From: a bacterium
Lineage (GTDB): Bacteria > Patescibacteriota > Patescibacteriia > Patescibacteriales > GWC2-42-12
Direction: 5' to 3'
NCBI GenBank assembly: GCA_030649205.1
Contig: JAUSGE010000046.1
Coordinates: forward strand, 1 to 35,919
DNA length: 35,919 nucleotides
In this document: positions 1-7,276 of the stretch, in pieces
Numbering within the stretch: the first letter of the stretch is position 1
How the letters are laid out: every line of letters starts with the position of its first letter
Made by a program: the position numbers and the translations under genes
Notes under the pieces: generated by a model
The model's input: only the letters and a program-made list of their open reading frames with translations
Told to the model about the DNA's origin: nothing
The model's database searches: none

Positions 1-34
1 CAGTGAGCCTTTTGTGCAATTGTTGCTTGTTCAT

Positions 35-69
35 AGGTTGAATGTTAATTATTAAAAAACATTCAACCT
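35..69. repeat. Perfect 12-bp inverted repeat (hairpin)
   Basis: The arms AGGTTGAATGTT (35-46) and AACATTCAACCT (58-69) are perfect complements around an 11-nt AT loop. The element lies in the non-coding sequence downstream of pilT. No clear U-tract follows it on the minus strand, so it may be a weak terminator or part of a mobile-element relic. Confidence 0.6.
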
Positions 70-94
70 TATCAGAAAATCAGAATTTGGTCAT

Positions 95-133
95 TGTTCA
101 CTTTTATCTTTTAAATGTTCACTTTTATCTTTT
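95..133. repeat. Tandem direct repeat, 21-bp period, possible IS end
   Basis: An 18-bp unit, TGTTCACTTTTATCTTTT, occurs at 95-112 and again at 116-133. Multiple short direct repeats beginning with TG are typical of the termini of IS21-type elements. No transposase is visible, because the window begins just upstream, so the IS assignment is only an inference. Confidence 0.5.
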
Positions 134-140
134 TGATAAC

Positions 141-170
141 AGAGCCTGTCGTGAGCTTGTCAAACGAGCT
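141..170. repeat. Interspersed TGAGCTTGTC-type repeat at the pilT 3' end
   Basis: The core TGAGCTTGTCAAACGA (152-167) resembles a short intergenic repeat that recurs in many unrelated bacterial genomes. It abuts the pilT stop codon. Only one copy is seen in this window, so calling it a repeat rests on recognition rather than on copies here. Confidence 0.4.
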
Positions 171-1225
171 TAAATTATCCTAAACTTCTCCAGCAATTCC
201 GGATTATTCATATGGGCTTGGGCGGTTTCTTTGGAGATGATTTTACTGTCGTACAGCCTTTTTAAATCATGGTCCAGGCTGATCATGCCGTCCTTGGAAC
301 TGGTTTCAATCACGGTTTTGATCTGGGCAATTTTATTTTCCCTGATTAAATTGGACACGGCCGCGGTGTTGGTCAAAATTTCTCTGGCCGCCAGCCGGCC
401 GCCCTGGGTTTTGGCAACCAGCCGTTGTGAAATTACCGCGGCCAGCGTCATGGACAACTGCATCCTGACCTGGGTCTGCTGATGCGGCGGAAAAATATCA
501 ATCACGCGGTCAATGGTCTGCGCCGCGCTATAGGTATGCAAGGTAGCCAAAACCAAATGTCCGGTCTCGGCCAAAGTAATAGTGGCGGCGATGGTTTCCA
601 GGTCGCGCATCTCGCCCACCATGATAACATTCGGATCCTGCCTTAAGACATGTTTTAAGCCATCGGCGAAAGACACCATATCAGTCCCCAACTGCCTTTG
701 GATGACTACGCTTTTATCATGTTTGAATCTAAACTCAATCGGGTCTTCCAGGGTGACGATGCTGCAGCTTCTATTTTGATTAATATAATTAATCGCGGCC
801 GCCAAGGTGGTTGATTTGCCGCAACCGGTTGGACCGGTTACCAAAATTAAGCCTTGCTGTAAATTCACCAAGTCGTAGACCACTTTCGGCATCAGCAGAT
901 CTTCCATGGTGGGAATTTTATCCGTAATTACTCTGGCTACCAGCCCGACGTTATCCCTTTCATAGAGCAAGTTCACTCTAAACCTAGCTTCAGCTTCATT
1001 CTCGTAGCCAAAATCTAATTCCTTATCGCTCATGAATCTTTTCTTTTGCACATCGCTTAACAGGGATAAAGACATCTGTTCAACGTCTTTTCTGGTCAAC
1101 AATTTTTTTGGTTCAATTTCATGCAGTTCGCCGTCTACTCTTAACAGAATTGGCGCGTTAACCACTAGATGAACGTCAGAAGCGTTTTTTTTAACCGCCA
1201 GCTGAAAAATTTCTTGAATATTCAT
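170..1225 (-). CDS. pilT: Type IV pilus retraction ATPase PilT
   Basis: This 351-aa protein is a hexameric ATPase of the secretion NTPase superfamily that powers pilus disassembly at the inner membrane. The N-terminal PAS-like region (about 1-100) is followed by the RecA-like core with Walker A GPTGCGKST (131-139), a downstream Asp box, the conserved GEMRDLETI segment and the Walker B/His box region ETGHLVLATLHT. These motifs and the length fit PilT rather than the longer PilB. It is divergent from a pilin-like gene 60 bp away, which supports a pilus role. No other pilus assembly genes are in the window. The 3' end abuts repeats that may be remnants of mobile DNA. Confidence 0.95.
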   Translation of the reverse strand: MNIQEIFQLAVKKNASDVHLVVNAPILLRVDGELHEIEPKKLLTRKDVEQMSLSLLSDVQKKRFMSDKELDFGYENEAEARFRVNLLYERDNVGLVARVITDKIPTMEDLLMPKVVYDLVNLQQGLILVTGPTGCGKSTTLAAAINYINQNRSCSIVTLEDPIEFRFKHDKSVVIQRQLGTDMVSFADGLKHVLRQDPNVIMVGEMRDLETIAATITLAETGHLVLATLHTYSAAQTIDRVIDIFPPHQQTQVRMQLSMTLAAVISQRLVAKTQGGRLAAREILTNTAAVSNLIRENKIAQIKTVIETSSKDGMISLDHDLKRLYDSKIISKETAQAHMNNPELLEKFRII

Positions 1226-1229
1226 ATTA

Positions 1230-1258
1230 TTGACAAAAATTATTAAAAATGCTATAAT
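1230..1258 (+). promoter_or_regulatory. Consensus sigma70-type promoter of the pilin-like gene
   Basis: TTGACA (1230-1235) and TATAAT (1253-1258) are separated by exactly 17 bp, a perfect match to consensus. Transcription would begin near 1265, giving a leader of about 20 nt without a Shine-Dalgarno site before the ATG at 1286. Confidence 0.8.
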
Positions 1259-1285
1259 TCTATATTAATTAAATAAATTAATTTT

Positions 1286-1702
1286 ATGGCTAAAATTACT
1301 AATAATAAAGGTTTTAGTTTAACGGAAATAATGGTTGCAGCCAGCATTATCGGTTCAGTGGCTAGTTTGGCCGGCGCAAAATTAAATGACGCATTGCCCT
1401 TGGCGCGCGATGCCCAGCGTCAAGCCAACGTCCATCAGGTGCAAACCGCGCTTAATTTATATTACAATGATCATGAACAATATCCGGTTTCGGCCGGCAG
1501 CGAGCCAACGGCAGAAGGCTGGCAGTTAATCAAGAAAATTTTGGAGTCAGAAGATAATACTTACGTGCCGGAAATGCCTCAAGACCCCTTAAATACCGGC
1601 CAATATATTTTTAAATACTGGAGCGACGGGCAAAAATTTAAAATTACTTATGATACCGAAGACCCGCTGGACCGGTCGCCGCAAGTAGCCTGGGGATTGT
1701 AA
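1286..1702 (+). CDS. Type IV pilin / type II secretion pseudopilin-like protein
   Basis: This 138-aa protein has a classical prepilin leader: seven residues, then KGFSLTEIMV, with cleavage expected between Gly9 and Phe10 and Glu at mature position 5, followed by a hydrophobic helix (about 14-34). The C-terminal domain has the layout of GspG/major pilins, with a helix (Q..ANVHQVQTALNLYYNDHEQYP) and then a loop rich in Asp, Pro and Gly. It is probably a structural subunit processed by PilD-type peptidase. Major pilin and minor pseudopilin cannot be separated from sequence alone. It is divergent from pilT and driven by a consensus promoter. Confidence 0.85.
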   Translation: MAKITNNKGFSLTEIMVAASIIGSVASLAGAKLNDALPLARDAQRQANVHQVQTALNLYYNDHEQYPVSAGSEPTAEGWQLIKKILESEDNTYVPEMPQDPLNTGQYIFKYWSDGQKFKITYDTEDPLDRSPQVAWGL

Positions 1703-1795
1703 AATATCTTAAACAGCTTCATCCGGCTCGAAAATTGTTTATAAGCGCATACAGTTTGCCGTTCGGATTAATTCCTTAATTTTACGAGCAGACAT

Positions 1796-1908
1796 ATGAT
1801 TTTTAGGCTGAATTTGCTGTTAAGAAAATGGCATGTTTGAGTCCCGCCGCGGCGGGACGAGTTTGCCATTTTTAGGCAAATTCAGCCGTGCCGATAGGCA
1901 AAAATCAT
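1796..1908. repeat. 113-bp nested inverted repeat between convergent genes
   Basis: Four nested stems pair across the element: ATGATTTTT/AAAAATCAT (1796-1804 with 1900-1908), GGCTGAATTTGC/GCAAATTCAGCC (1806-1817 with 1876-1887), AAAATGGCA/TGCCATTTT (1825-1833 with 1864-1872), and a perfect 18-bp palindrome at 1841-1858. The element occupies most of the 246-bp gap between the pilin-like gene and rnc, which converge here. It could be a bidirectional terminator, a structured RNA or a small palindromic mobile element. The rest of 1703-1948 holds nothing else recognisable. Confidence 0.65.
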
Positions 1909-1948
1909 CCTGGATGCGAGTAAATTCAAGAATTAATCCTTATATTTT

Positions 1949-2641
1949 TTACCAATTTTTATTTTTCAAACCTTCTTCGGCCGCGGCCACTTGCGCTTCC
2001 TGCTTGGAAGTGCCTTTGCCTTGAGAAATTAACTCGTCATGCAAATACAGCCCAACCACGAACTCCTTGGCATGATCAGGTCCGGACTCGCTTAAAACTT
2101 TATAGTGCGGCGTGATGCCGGAAGTTTCCTGGGATTTTTCCTGAAATTTTGATTTAGGATCAAGATAAAGCTTATTCTTCAAAATGTTGTCCAATTTGGA
2201 CAAAATGAAAGCTTTAACAAACTTTTTGGCCGGCTTAATGCCCTGATCCAGATAAATCGCGCCAATCACCGCTTCCATGGCGTTGGCTAAAATGTATTGC
2301 CGCGCCTTGGAATTTTTATCCTTGGATTCGCCCTTGGACAAATACAAATATTTCTCCAAACCCAGCTCATTGGCCACTTCGGCCAGCATCCGGTAATTCA
2401 CCAAGCTGGCGCGCCAGTTAGTCAGGTCGCCTTCCGGCGTGTCCATAAATTCATGGAATAAAATTTCGGTCACGATAATTTCCAAAACCGCGTCGCCCAA
2501 AAATTCCAAACGCTCATTATGATGCAGTTCAAAATCAGGGTGCTCGTTTAAATAAGAGCGGTGCACCACTGACTGCTTAAGCAGATCGGGGTTCTTAAAT
2601 TTTATGTCTAGAATTTCTTCCAGTTTGGCAAAGTCTTTCAT
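1949..2641 (-). CDS. rnc: Ribonuclease III
   Basis: This 230-aa endonuclease cleaves double-stranded RNA in rRNA and mRNA processing. The N-terminal catalytic domain has the signature [12 protein letters not shown] (43-54), providing acidic residues equivalent to E. coli E38, E41 and D45. The C-terminal dsRNA-binding domain (about 160-228) ends in the usual [16 protein letters not shown] helix. In the second acidic motif the sequence reads ILANAMEA, so the residue matching E. coli D114 is Asn120, while E117 is kept as Glu123. The start codon overlaps the nusB stop as ATGA, indicating translational coupling. Identification is secure; the effect of the Asn is unknown. Confidence 0.95.
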   Translation of the reverse strand: MKDFAKLEEILDIKFKNPDLLKQSVVHRSYLNEHPDFELHHNERLEFLGDAVLEIIVTEILFHEFMDTPEGDLTNWRASLVNYRMLAEVANELGLEKYLYLSKGESKDKNSKARQYILANAMEAVIGAIYLDQGIKPAKKFVKAFILSKLDNILKNKLYLDPKSKFQEKSQETSGITPHYKVLSESGPDHAKEFVVGLYLHDELISQGKGTSKQEAQVAAAEEGLKNKNW

Positions 2642-3135
2642 TGAGATAAATTATCAGCCGCCGCTTCTACGGCCGGCCCGCCTAGACTCGGCGAGGCCGA
2701 CTGCTCGGTTTTTTTAATGGAACCGGCCACATCTTTATAGATCGCGCCTAGCACGCCATTGACGAATTTGCCGGATGATTCGCCGCCGAAAGTTTTGGCG
2801 ATTTCAATGGCTTCGTTAATCGCGACCTTGGCCGGAATGTCTTTATTAAAGACCAGTTCATAAACCCCGATGCGCAGGACGTTGCGGTCAACGATGGTAA
2901 TCTGATCCAGCGGCCATTCAGTGGCGTACCGGCTGATATAGCGGTCAATTTCTGCCAGATTATCCGTTACGCCATTGATGATGGATTTAACAAAGCCATG
3001 GTCATTGAATTTGGGCGCGAACTGCCTAAAATTCAGCTCAATCAGCTTATTCAAATTTTGCGCTTGCTTGCCGTTAAAATCCCAGGAGAACAAGGTCTGC
3101 ATGGCGATAGTTCTGGCCAGATGTCGGTTGGACAT
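2638..3135 (-). CDS. nusB: Transcription antitermination factor NusB
   Basis: This 165-aa protein is expected to bind boxA RNA with ribosomal protein S10 (NusE) in rRNA antitermination complexes. The NusB helical domain spans about residues 5-140 ([14 protein letters not shown] at the start, [13 protein letters not shown] and [30 protein letters not shown] later). The last 25 residues are a low-complexity tail beyond the usual end of the family; its DNA contains a GC-rich imperfect palindrome (about 2670-2700) that looks like an in-frame repeat insertion. The gene overlaps rnc by 4 nt and lies downstream of rpmF. Confidence 0.93.
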   Translation of the reverse strand: MSNRHLARTIAMQTLFSWDFNGKQAQNLNKLIELNFRQFAPKFNDHGFVKSIINGVTDNLAEIDRYISRYATEWPLDQITIVDRNVLRIGVYELVFNKDIPAKVAINEAIEIAKTFGGESSGKFVNGVLGAIYKDVAGSIKKTEQSASPSLGGPAVEAAADNLSQ

Positions 3136-3150
3136 AAACTTATTTTATCA

Positions 3151-3205
3151 ATCAGATAAAATTTTATGGCCGTAGAGCTTTGCTCGCTATAAAATTTTAT
3201 CTGAT
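3151..3205. repeat. Perfect 17-bp inverted repeat between rpmF and nusB
   Basis: The arms at 3151-3167 (starting ATCAGATAAAATT) and 3189-3205 are perfect reverse complements. The 21-nt loop itself holds a GAGC/GCTC mini-stem. In the rpmF-nusB transcript this would form a strong hairpin shortly before the nusB start. No U-tract follows, so a role in processing or translational control is as likely as termination. Confidence 0.7.
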
Positions 3206-3259
3206 ACTATATAATTTTTGAAAGCATTGAAAACTTTTTCTAAAAAAGTTGTCAAAGGT

Positions 3260-3460
3260 TTATTTCTTTTCTTTTTTTACTTTAGATTTAATCTTAAGGA
3301 CCTGTCTGCCTTTATAAGTGCCGCAGAAACCGCAGGCCGTATGCGGCAAAACCGCTTGGCCGCATTTGGGGCAAGAATTTAATTTAACTTTTTTTAAAGC
3401 CTGATGCGAGCGGCCGCGGCGGGCTTCGCTTCTGGATCGGCGTTTAGCTGGTACGGACAT
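3260..3460 (-). CDS. rpmF: 50S ribosomal protein bL32
   Basis: This 66-aa ribosomal protein starts MSVPAKRRSRSEARRGRSHQ, the standard bL32 N-terminus, so the ATG at 3460 is chosen over one six codons upstream. Two zinc-ribbon cysteine pairs are present, CPKCG and CGFCG, so this is the zinc-containing form. A Lys-rich tail follows. It is the first gene of an rpmF-nusB-rnc set and has a good promoter about 100 bp upstream. Confidence 0.95.
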   Translation of the reverse strand: MSVPAKRRSRSEARRGRSHQALKKVKLNSCPKCGQAVLPHTACGFCGTYKGRQVLKIKSKVKKEKK

Positions 3461-3559
3461 AGAAAATTTAAAAATCAAAAATCAAAATGCAAAATTTTAT
3501 TAAATAAATAAAAATAAGCCTGAATTTATGATTTATGGTTATTTATTAAAATTAACTTT

Positions 3560-3589
3560 ATTATAACTTAAAAAACTTGCTAAAGTCAA
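3560..3589 (-). promoter_or_regulatory. Promoter for rpmF-nusB-rnc
   Basis: Read on the minus strand, TTGACT (3584-3589) and TATAAT (3560-3565) are 18 bp apart. Transcription would start near 3553, leaving an AT-rich leader of about 90 nt before the rpmF ATG. It lies directly after the ruvB stop codon. Confidence 0.7.
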
Positions 3590-3591
3590 GA

Positions 3592-4617
3592 TTAAACAAT
3601 CAGCTTGTCCTGCCCGCTCTTTTTCCGGCCCAGATGCGCGTAGGCCGTGTCCGTGGCCACGCGTCCGCGCGGCGTGCGGTCCAAAAAGCCGAGCTGCATC
3701 AGATATGGCTCATAGACTTCTTCCACCGTGGCGATATCTTCGGCCGTGGACGCGGCAATGGCCGACAGCCCGACCGGGCCGCCGTTAAACTTATCAATAA
3801 TCACTTCCAAAATTTTCCGATCCACCCAGTCCAAGCCCAGCTCGTCCACTTCCAAGAGGCTGAAAGCCCGCCGGCAATAATCCAGATTAATAGCGCCGTC
3901 GCCTTCCACCTGGCAGTAATCGCGCACCCGCTTTAATAGCCGATTGGCCACGCGCGGCGTGCGGCGGGAACGTTTGGCAATCTCCTCGGCCGGCTCGGCC
4001 GGCAAGGACAGGCTTAAAATTTTGGCGCTGCGCTCAATTATTTTTTTGATGTCTTGATCCTGATAAAAATCCAGATGATAGGTCATGCCGAAGCGGTCGC
4101 GCAAGGGCGAGGACAGCAAACTGATTTTGGTGGTGGCGCCGATGATGGTAAAGCGCGGCAAATCAAGGCGCAGAGTCCGGGCCGACGGCCCTTTACCGAT
4201 GATGATATCCAGAGCGTAATCTTCCATAGCCGGGTATAATATTTCCTCAATGGTTTTATTTAGCCGGTGGATTTCGTCAATAAATAAAATGTCACCGGCG
4301 TTTAAGTTGGTTAAAATCGCGGCCAGGTCGCCGGATTTTTCAATGGCCGGACCCGAAGTAATCCTGATGTTGGCGGCTAACTCATTAGCAATAACGTGCG
4401 CCAGAGTGGTTTTGCCTAACCCGGGCGGGCCGTATAATAAAACATGCTCAATGGCTTCTTTTCTGCCTTGAGCCGCTCCCAAAAAAATCCTAAGATTTTT
4501 CTTAATATTATCCTGCCCCACGAAGTCGGCCAGCTTCTGCGGCCGCAGAGTTAAATCCAGGGTTTTGTCGTCGCCCGCCTCCTCCGGCGCGATCAAGCGT
4601 TCGTTTATATCGGTCAT
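3592..4617 (-). CDS. ruvB: Holliday junction branch migration helicase RuvB
   Basis: This 341-aa AAA+ motor drives branch migration of Holliday junctions together with RuvA. Visible motifs are the N-terminal [12 protein letters not shown] box, Walker [10 protein letters not shown] (63-71), Walker [10 protein letters not shown], sensor 1 IIGATT and the C-terminal winged-helix DNA-binding domain ending [15 protein letters not shown]. Length and motifs are standard. ruvA and ruvC are not in the window. A 22-bp copy of the end of the exonuclease gene (stop codon included) sits 17-38 bp upstream of the start, which suggests that ruvB originally followed that exonuclease directly. Confidence 0.97.
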   Translation of the reverse strand: MTDINERLIAPEEAGDDKTLDLTLRPQKLADFVGQDNIKKNLRIFLGAAQGRKEAIEHVLLYGPPGLGKTTLAHVIANELAANIRITSGPAIEKSGDLAAILTNLNAGDILFIDEIHRLNKTIEEILYPAMEDYALDIIIGKGPSARTLRLDLPRFTIIGATTKISLLSSPLRDRFGMTYHLDFYQDQDIKKIIERSAKILSLSLPAEPAEEIAKRSRRTPRVANRLLKRVRDYCQVEGDGAINLDYCRRAFSLLEVDELGLDWVDRKILEVIIDKFNGGPVGLSAIAASTAEDIATVEEVYEPYLMQLGFLDRTPRGRVATDTAYAHLGRKKSGQDKLIV

Positions 4618-4633
4618 ACTGGCATTTTACCCG

Positions 4634-4655
4634 CTTACGCCTTTTTCGGCAACTC
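4634..4655. repeat. Left copy of 22-bp direct repeat flanking the lexA/RM island
   Basis: The 22 bases starting CTTACGCCTTTTTCGG are identical to 9970-9991 and in the same orientation. The right copy is the 3' end of the exonuclease gene (encoding ELPKKA and its TAA stop). Here the copy still reads ELPKKA-stop on the minus strand but has no gene attached. The arrangement resembles an att-type duplication created by insertion into a gene end. Confidence 0.7.
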
Positions 4656-4682
4656 GCTTTCTTTATTAAATTAATTTTTATC

Positions 4683-5078
4683 TTATTTATTTAAATAAGT
4701 AATGGTAAACTGCAAAATCGCGGCGAATGATACCCAAAGCAAATAAGGAATCTGCGCATAAGCTATCCAGCGCGCCTGCGGCCAGATAACAGCTATCGCC
4801 CAGATTAGAGTGGCCAATATCAAGAGAATATCAATTGAGGCCAATAAGTTATTTTTGAGGCCGAACTGAATGGGCGTAAAAGCAAAATTAAAAATCAAAT
4901 TAAGAATAAACGGCAAAGCGATCATAAAAGTAATTTGTTTTTGCCAAGCCATTAAAAACACTTTGCCGAAAGAAATCGCGATCAGAACATAAAGAAACGT
5001 CCAGACCGGACCGAACAGCCAGGCCGGCGGCGACCACGAAGGCTTGATTAATTGCGAATACCAGTTGTAGGCGTTCAT
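4683..5078 (-). CDS. TspO/MBR family membrane protein, lacking TM1
   Basis: This 131-aa membrane protein belongs to the tryptophan-rich sensory protein family, which binds porphyrins and other ligands. It begins at the loop motif WYSQLIKPSWSPPAWLFGPVW (6-26) and then has four hydrophobic helices, ending in PYLLWVSFAAILQFTITYLN, typical of the last TspO helix. Canonical members have one more transmembrane helix before the WY..L.KP motif. The upstream frame here is open for about 25 codons but has no start codon and no hydrophobic stretch, so TM1 is really absent. Base composition is close to that of the flanking chromosome, unlike the neighbouring hsd genes. Function is inferred from family only. 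Confidence 0.85.
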   Translation of the reverse strand: MNAYNWYSQLIKPSWSPPAWLFGPVWTFLYVLIAISFGKVFLMAWQKQITFMIALPFILNLIFNFAFTPIQFGLKNNLLASIDILLILATLIWAIAVIWPQARWIAYAQIPYLLWVSFAAILQFTITYLNK

Positions 5079-5109
5079 ATGTTGGTTATTTATTATATTA
5101 GATACTACA

Positions 5110-5118
5110 ATTATATCA
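5110..5118 (-). promoter_or_regulatory. Extended -10 promoter for tspO
   Basis: On the minus strand the sequence is TGATATAAT, an extended -10 element with a perfect TATAAT. No convincing -35 box is present. The leader would be about 25 nt. Confidence 0.45.
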
Positions 5119-5163
5119 TTTTCAAATAAACCAACGCGACTAACTCGTCGGCTCTAGTATTTA

Positions 5164-6549
5164 TTAATTGTTGTCTCCTTTCTCTATTATTTCCTCAACC
5201 TTCTTTTTTGCCTCATCCGATAATTCTTTGGCCTTTTTTCTAGCTTCGTGAGATTTAATCACTAAATCAGATATTTTTTGCTGAATTTCTTTTGATAAAA
5301 TCGGAACTTTAAATTTTCTAAGATTTTTTGCATAAATATATGGTTGCGCCAATCCACTTTTATTCATTTCGGCTTGCATTCTTCCGACGGATGAATTTAA
5401 AGCAAAGCCTAAATATACTGGATTTATTTTATTCTTATCCGCTCTAATTAAATTTATAAAACTTCCTATTGCAATATTTTCTTCTTCTAAATAATTATGG
5501 CAAAAACCAAGATTAGCTCCGACAGAATAATACAAAATGTCATATTTTCTTATCAGATAAATTTTATTTTTTTCGTCATTAAAAAATTCTTTCGAGACTC
5601 GTGGCTCATCCGGATCGGTTAGAAATGAATAATCAATAACCTTGTCTTTTATCCACTTCTGAGAAAAAAATTTAATTTTTCCATCTACGGAATATGGCGG
5701 TTGATTTCCGTTATTTATAAAAGAAGTTATATTTTCTAAAAAATCCCAACCATTCTTATAGTTTTCAATTTTTTTTATTATATATTTATATTTGGAATGG
5801 AAATATTCAGCATCAATACGATTAGCATTTTTTACCTCTGACAAATTAACGACAGAAAATAAACTTTTGTCTGTTTCAAAATCTTTTAGTCCCAATTCTT
5901 CCAAAAGAAAACTTTCAGCTTGCTGGTATAATTTCTCTGATCGTTGGAAACTCTCCCACGAATCATTGGATAACTTTTCAATTTTCTTTTGGACATTCAT
6001 TGGCAAAATGGCAATTTTCATTTGTTTTAATTCCTCCGCGTTAACATTGGCCTGATTTACCGCTCGCCGTAAAAATTTTTTTATCTGCCTTAAACCATAT
6101 TTTGAATTTAAAAAAATATTCAGGTAGTCCGGCAAAATTTCCCCATATTCTTTGGTTTGTAATCTAATAAGATAAGATGCAAACGTTGATTTAATATCTA
6201 ACTTAAATATTCCAGTTCTGCCGACGAATTCTTCCGAGTTAACGCGATTGAATAAAACATCATTTTTTTCCAACTTAAAATTATCAAATATTTTATCGGA
6301 AATATCCGCGAATCTGACCCGGTCATTAAATAAAAAGGCGTCGTCAATGTTGTTCATCTTAAACATCGGGTAGCCTTTTTTCTCGTCGTTCATATCTAGA
6401 GACAATCCGTATTGGCATTTTTTTAAAATTTCGCTGATCGGTTTCCAGTTTCCTTTAGTAAAATCAATAAAATACTCCGGCTGATAATATTCGGCATCCA
6501 GCCGCAGAGCGCCTTCAAGTTGAGATTTTTGGATGATAGAATAGGCCAT
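5164..6549 (-). CDS. hsdS: Type I restriction-modification specificity subunit HsdS
   Basis: This 461-aa protein carries two target-recognition domains that would read a bipartite DNA site. The two halves begin alike, RLDAEYYQPEY near residue 16 and RIDAEYFHSKY in the second half. Each half ends in a charged helix: VQKKIEKLSNDSWESFQRSEKLYQQAESFL in the middle and EIQQKISDLVIKSHEARKKAKEL at the C-terminus. These helices act as spacers and bind HsdM. The gene follows the upstream nuclease-like gene by one base and is the last in the lexA-led operon. It is visibly AT-rich compared with ruvB and the exonuclease. No HsdR motor subunit is present in the window. Confidence 0.92.
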   Translation of the reverse strand: MAYSIIQKSQLEGALRLDAEYYQPEYFIDFTKGNWKPISEILKKCQYGLSLDMNDEKKGYPMFKMNNIDDAFLFNDRVRFADISDKIFDNFKLEKNDVLFNRVNSEEFVGRTGIFKLDIKSTFASYLIRLQTKEYGEILPDYLNIFLNSKYGLRQIKKFLRRAVNQANVNAEELKQMKIAILPMNVQKKIEKLSNDSWESFQRSEKLYQQAESFLLEELGLKDFETDKSLFSVVNLSEVKNANRIDAEYFHSKYKYIIKKIENYKNGWDFLENITSFINNGNQPPYSVDGKIKFFSQKWIKDKVIDYSFLTDPDEPRVSKEFFNDEKNKIYLIRKYDILYYSVGANLGFCHNYLEEENIAIGSFINLIRADKNKINPVYLGFALNSSVGRMQAEMNKSGLAQPYIYAKNLRKFKVPILSKEIQQKISDLVIKSHEARKKAKELSDEAKKKVEEIIEKGDNN

Positions 6550-6550
6550 A

Positions 6551-7273
6551 TTATCTTGATTCTGACATAATAATACTCATTTTTTCTGTTTCTAAAGTTT
6601 TTTCTATAAAATCTTTCAACACATCAAAATGCAAAAAATCAACGCAAAAATACTGTGATGTAAATGCATTTTCTTCACGCCACCTATACCAATAATCAAA
6701 GCCAAAAATAGAGTGTTTGACGGATTGTTTATTATTTAAATCGTTGACATTTTCTATTTCATAAATTCCGCTGACGCCGCCATAAACAACCAATGGATAA
6801 TATATCCCCCTTATACCTTGTGCATATTTGAAAAAAAGTAATGATTTAGCAGCTTGAGTAAATGCTAAAAAAACGTCACTATTACCAGAAGAATCATACA
6901 ATTTAGATATTTTATCTCTAACAAGATAGTGATGAACAGAATTAGTTCGTGTGAAAATACCGTCCTGATAAATACTATTTAATATGATCGCCTTTTTGCT
7001 CTTATCTTTATCATTACGGTGCAATCTGAATGCAATCTCATTTTTAAAGTATTTACATTCTATAAATAAAAAAATGAAAAAATTATTACCAGAAAAATTA
7101 ATATCAACTCTTTTTTTTGCAACAATATCAATTTCTCGAGGTTTCCCCGTTGTATCATCATAATAATAAGAGCTTAACTCAACATCCCACTTTAAACTCT
7201 CCAATAATTCTACAACTTTAATGTGTAAATTATTGCCACTCTTTTCAATTATTTTTTCTAGATTTTTTTCCAT
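6551..7273 (-). CDS. Putative PD-(D/E)XK nuclease-like protein in RM operon
   Basis: I do not recognise a named family for this 240-aa protein. The N-terminal third looks like a restriction-endonuclease fold: a helix with KVVELLESLKWDVE, then REIDIVAKK (Asp49), then a hydrophobic strand ending FIECKYF (Glu72, Lys74), which matches the D...ExK spacing of PD-(D/E)XK enzymes. The remainder has no motif I can name. It is wedged between the methyltransferase and hsdS with gaps of 3 and 1 nt, so it is almost certainly co-expressed. Composition is extreme (16 G+C in 60 bases at 6601-6660 and 12 in 60 at 7021-7080, against 34 in 60 at 4321-4380 in ruvB), consistent with transfer. It could be the cleavage subunit replacing HsdR, or an accessory defence nuclease. 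Confidence 0.6.
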   Translation of the reverse strand: MEKNLEKIIEKSGNNLHIKVVELLESLKWDVELSSYYYDDTTGKPREIDIVAKKRVDINFSGNNFFIFLFIECKYFKNEIAFRLHRNDKDKSKKAIILNSIYQDGIFTRTNSVHHYLVRDKISKLYDSSGNSDVFLAFTQAAKSLLFFKYAQGIRGIYYPLVVYGGVSGIYEIENVNDLNNKQSVKHSIFGFDYWYRWREENAFTSQYFCVDFLHFDVLKDFIEKTLETEKMSIIMSESR

Positions 7274-7276
7274 AAT

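Noticed and set aside
1833-2024. 63-codon plus-strand frame between the pilin-like gene and rnc
   Set aside because: It lies in the nested inverted repeat and antisense to rnc.
3577-3936. 119-codon plus-strand frame
   Set aside because: It is antisense to ruvB and has no protein features.
5079-5163. Terminator for the hsd operon
   Set aside because: Only a 4-bp CGAC/GTCG stem with a distant T-run is present, too weak to call.
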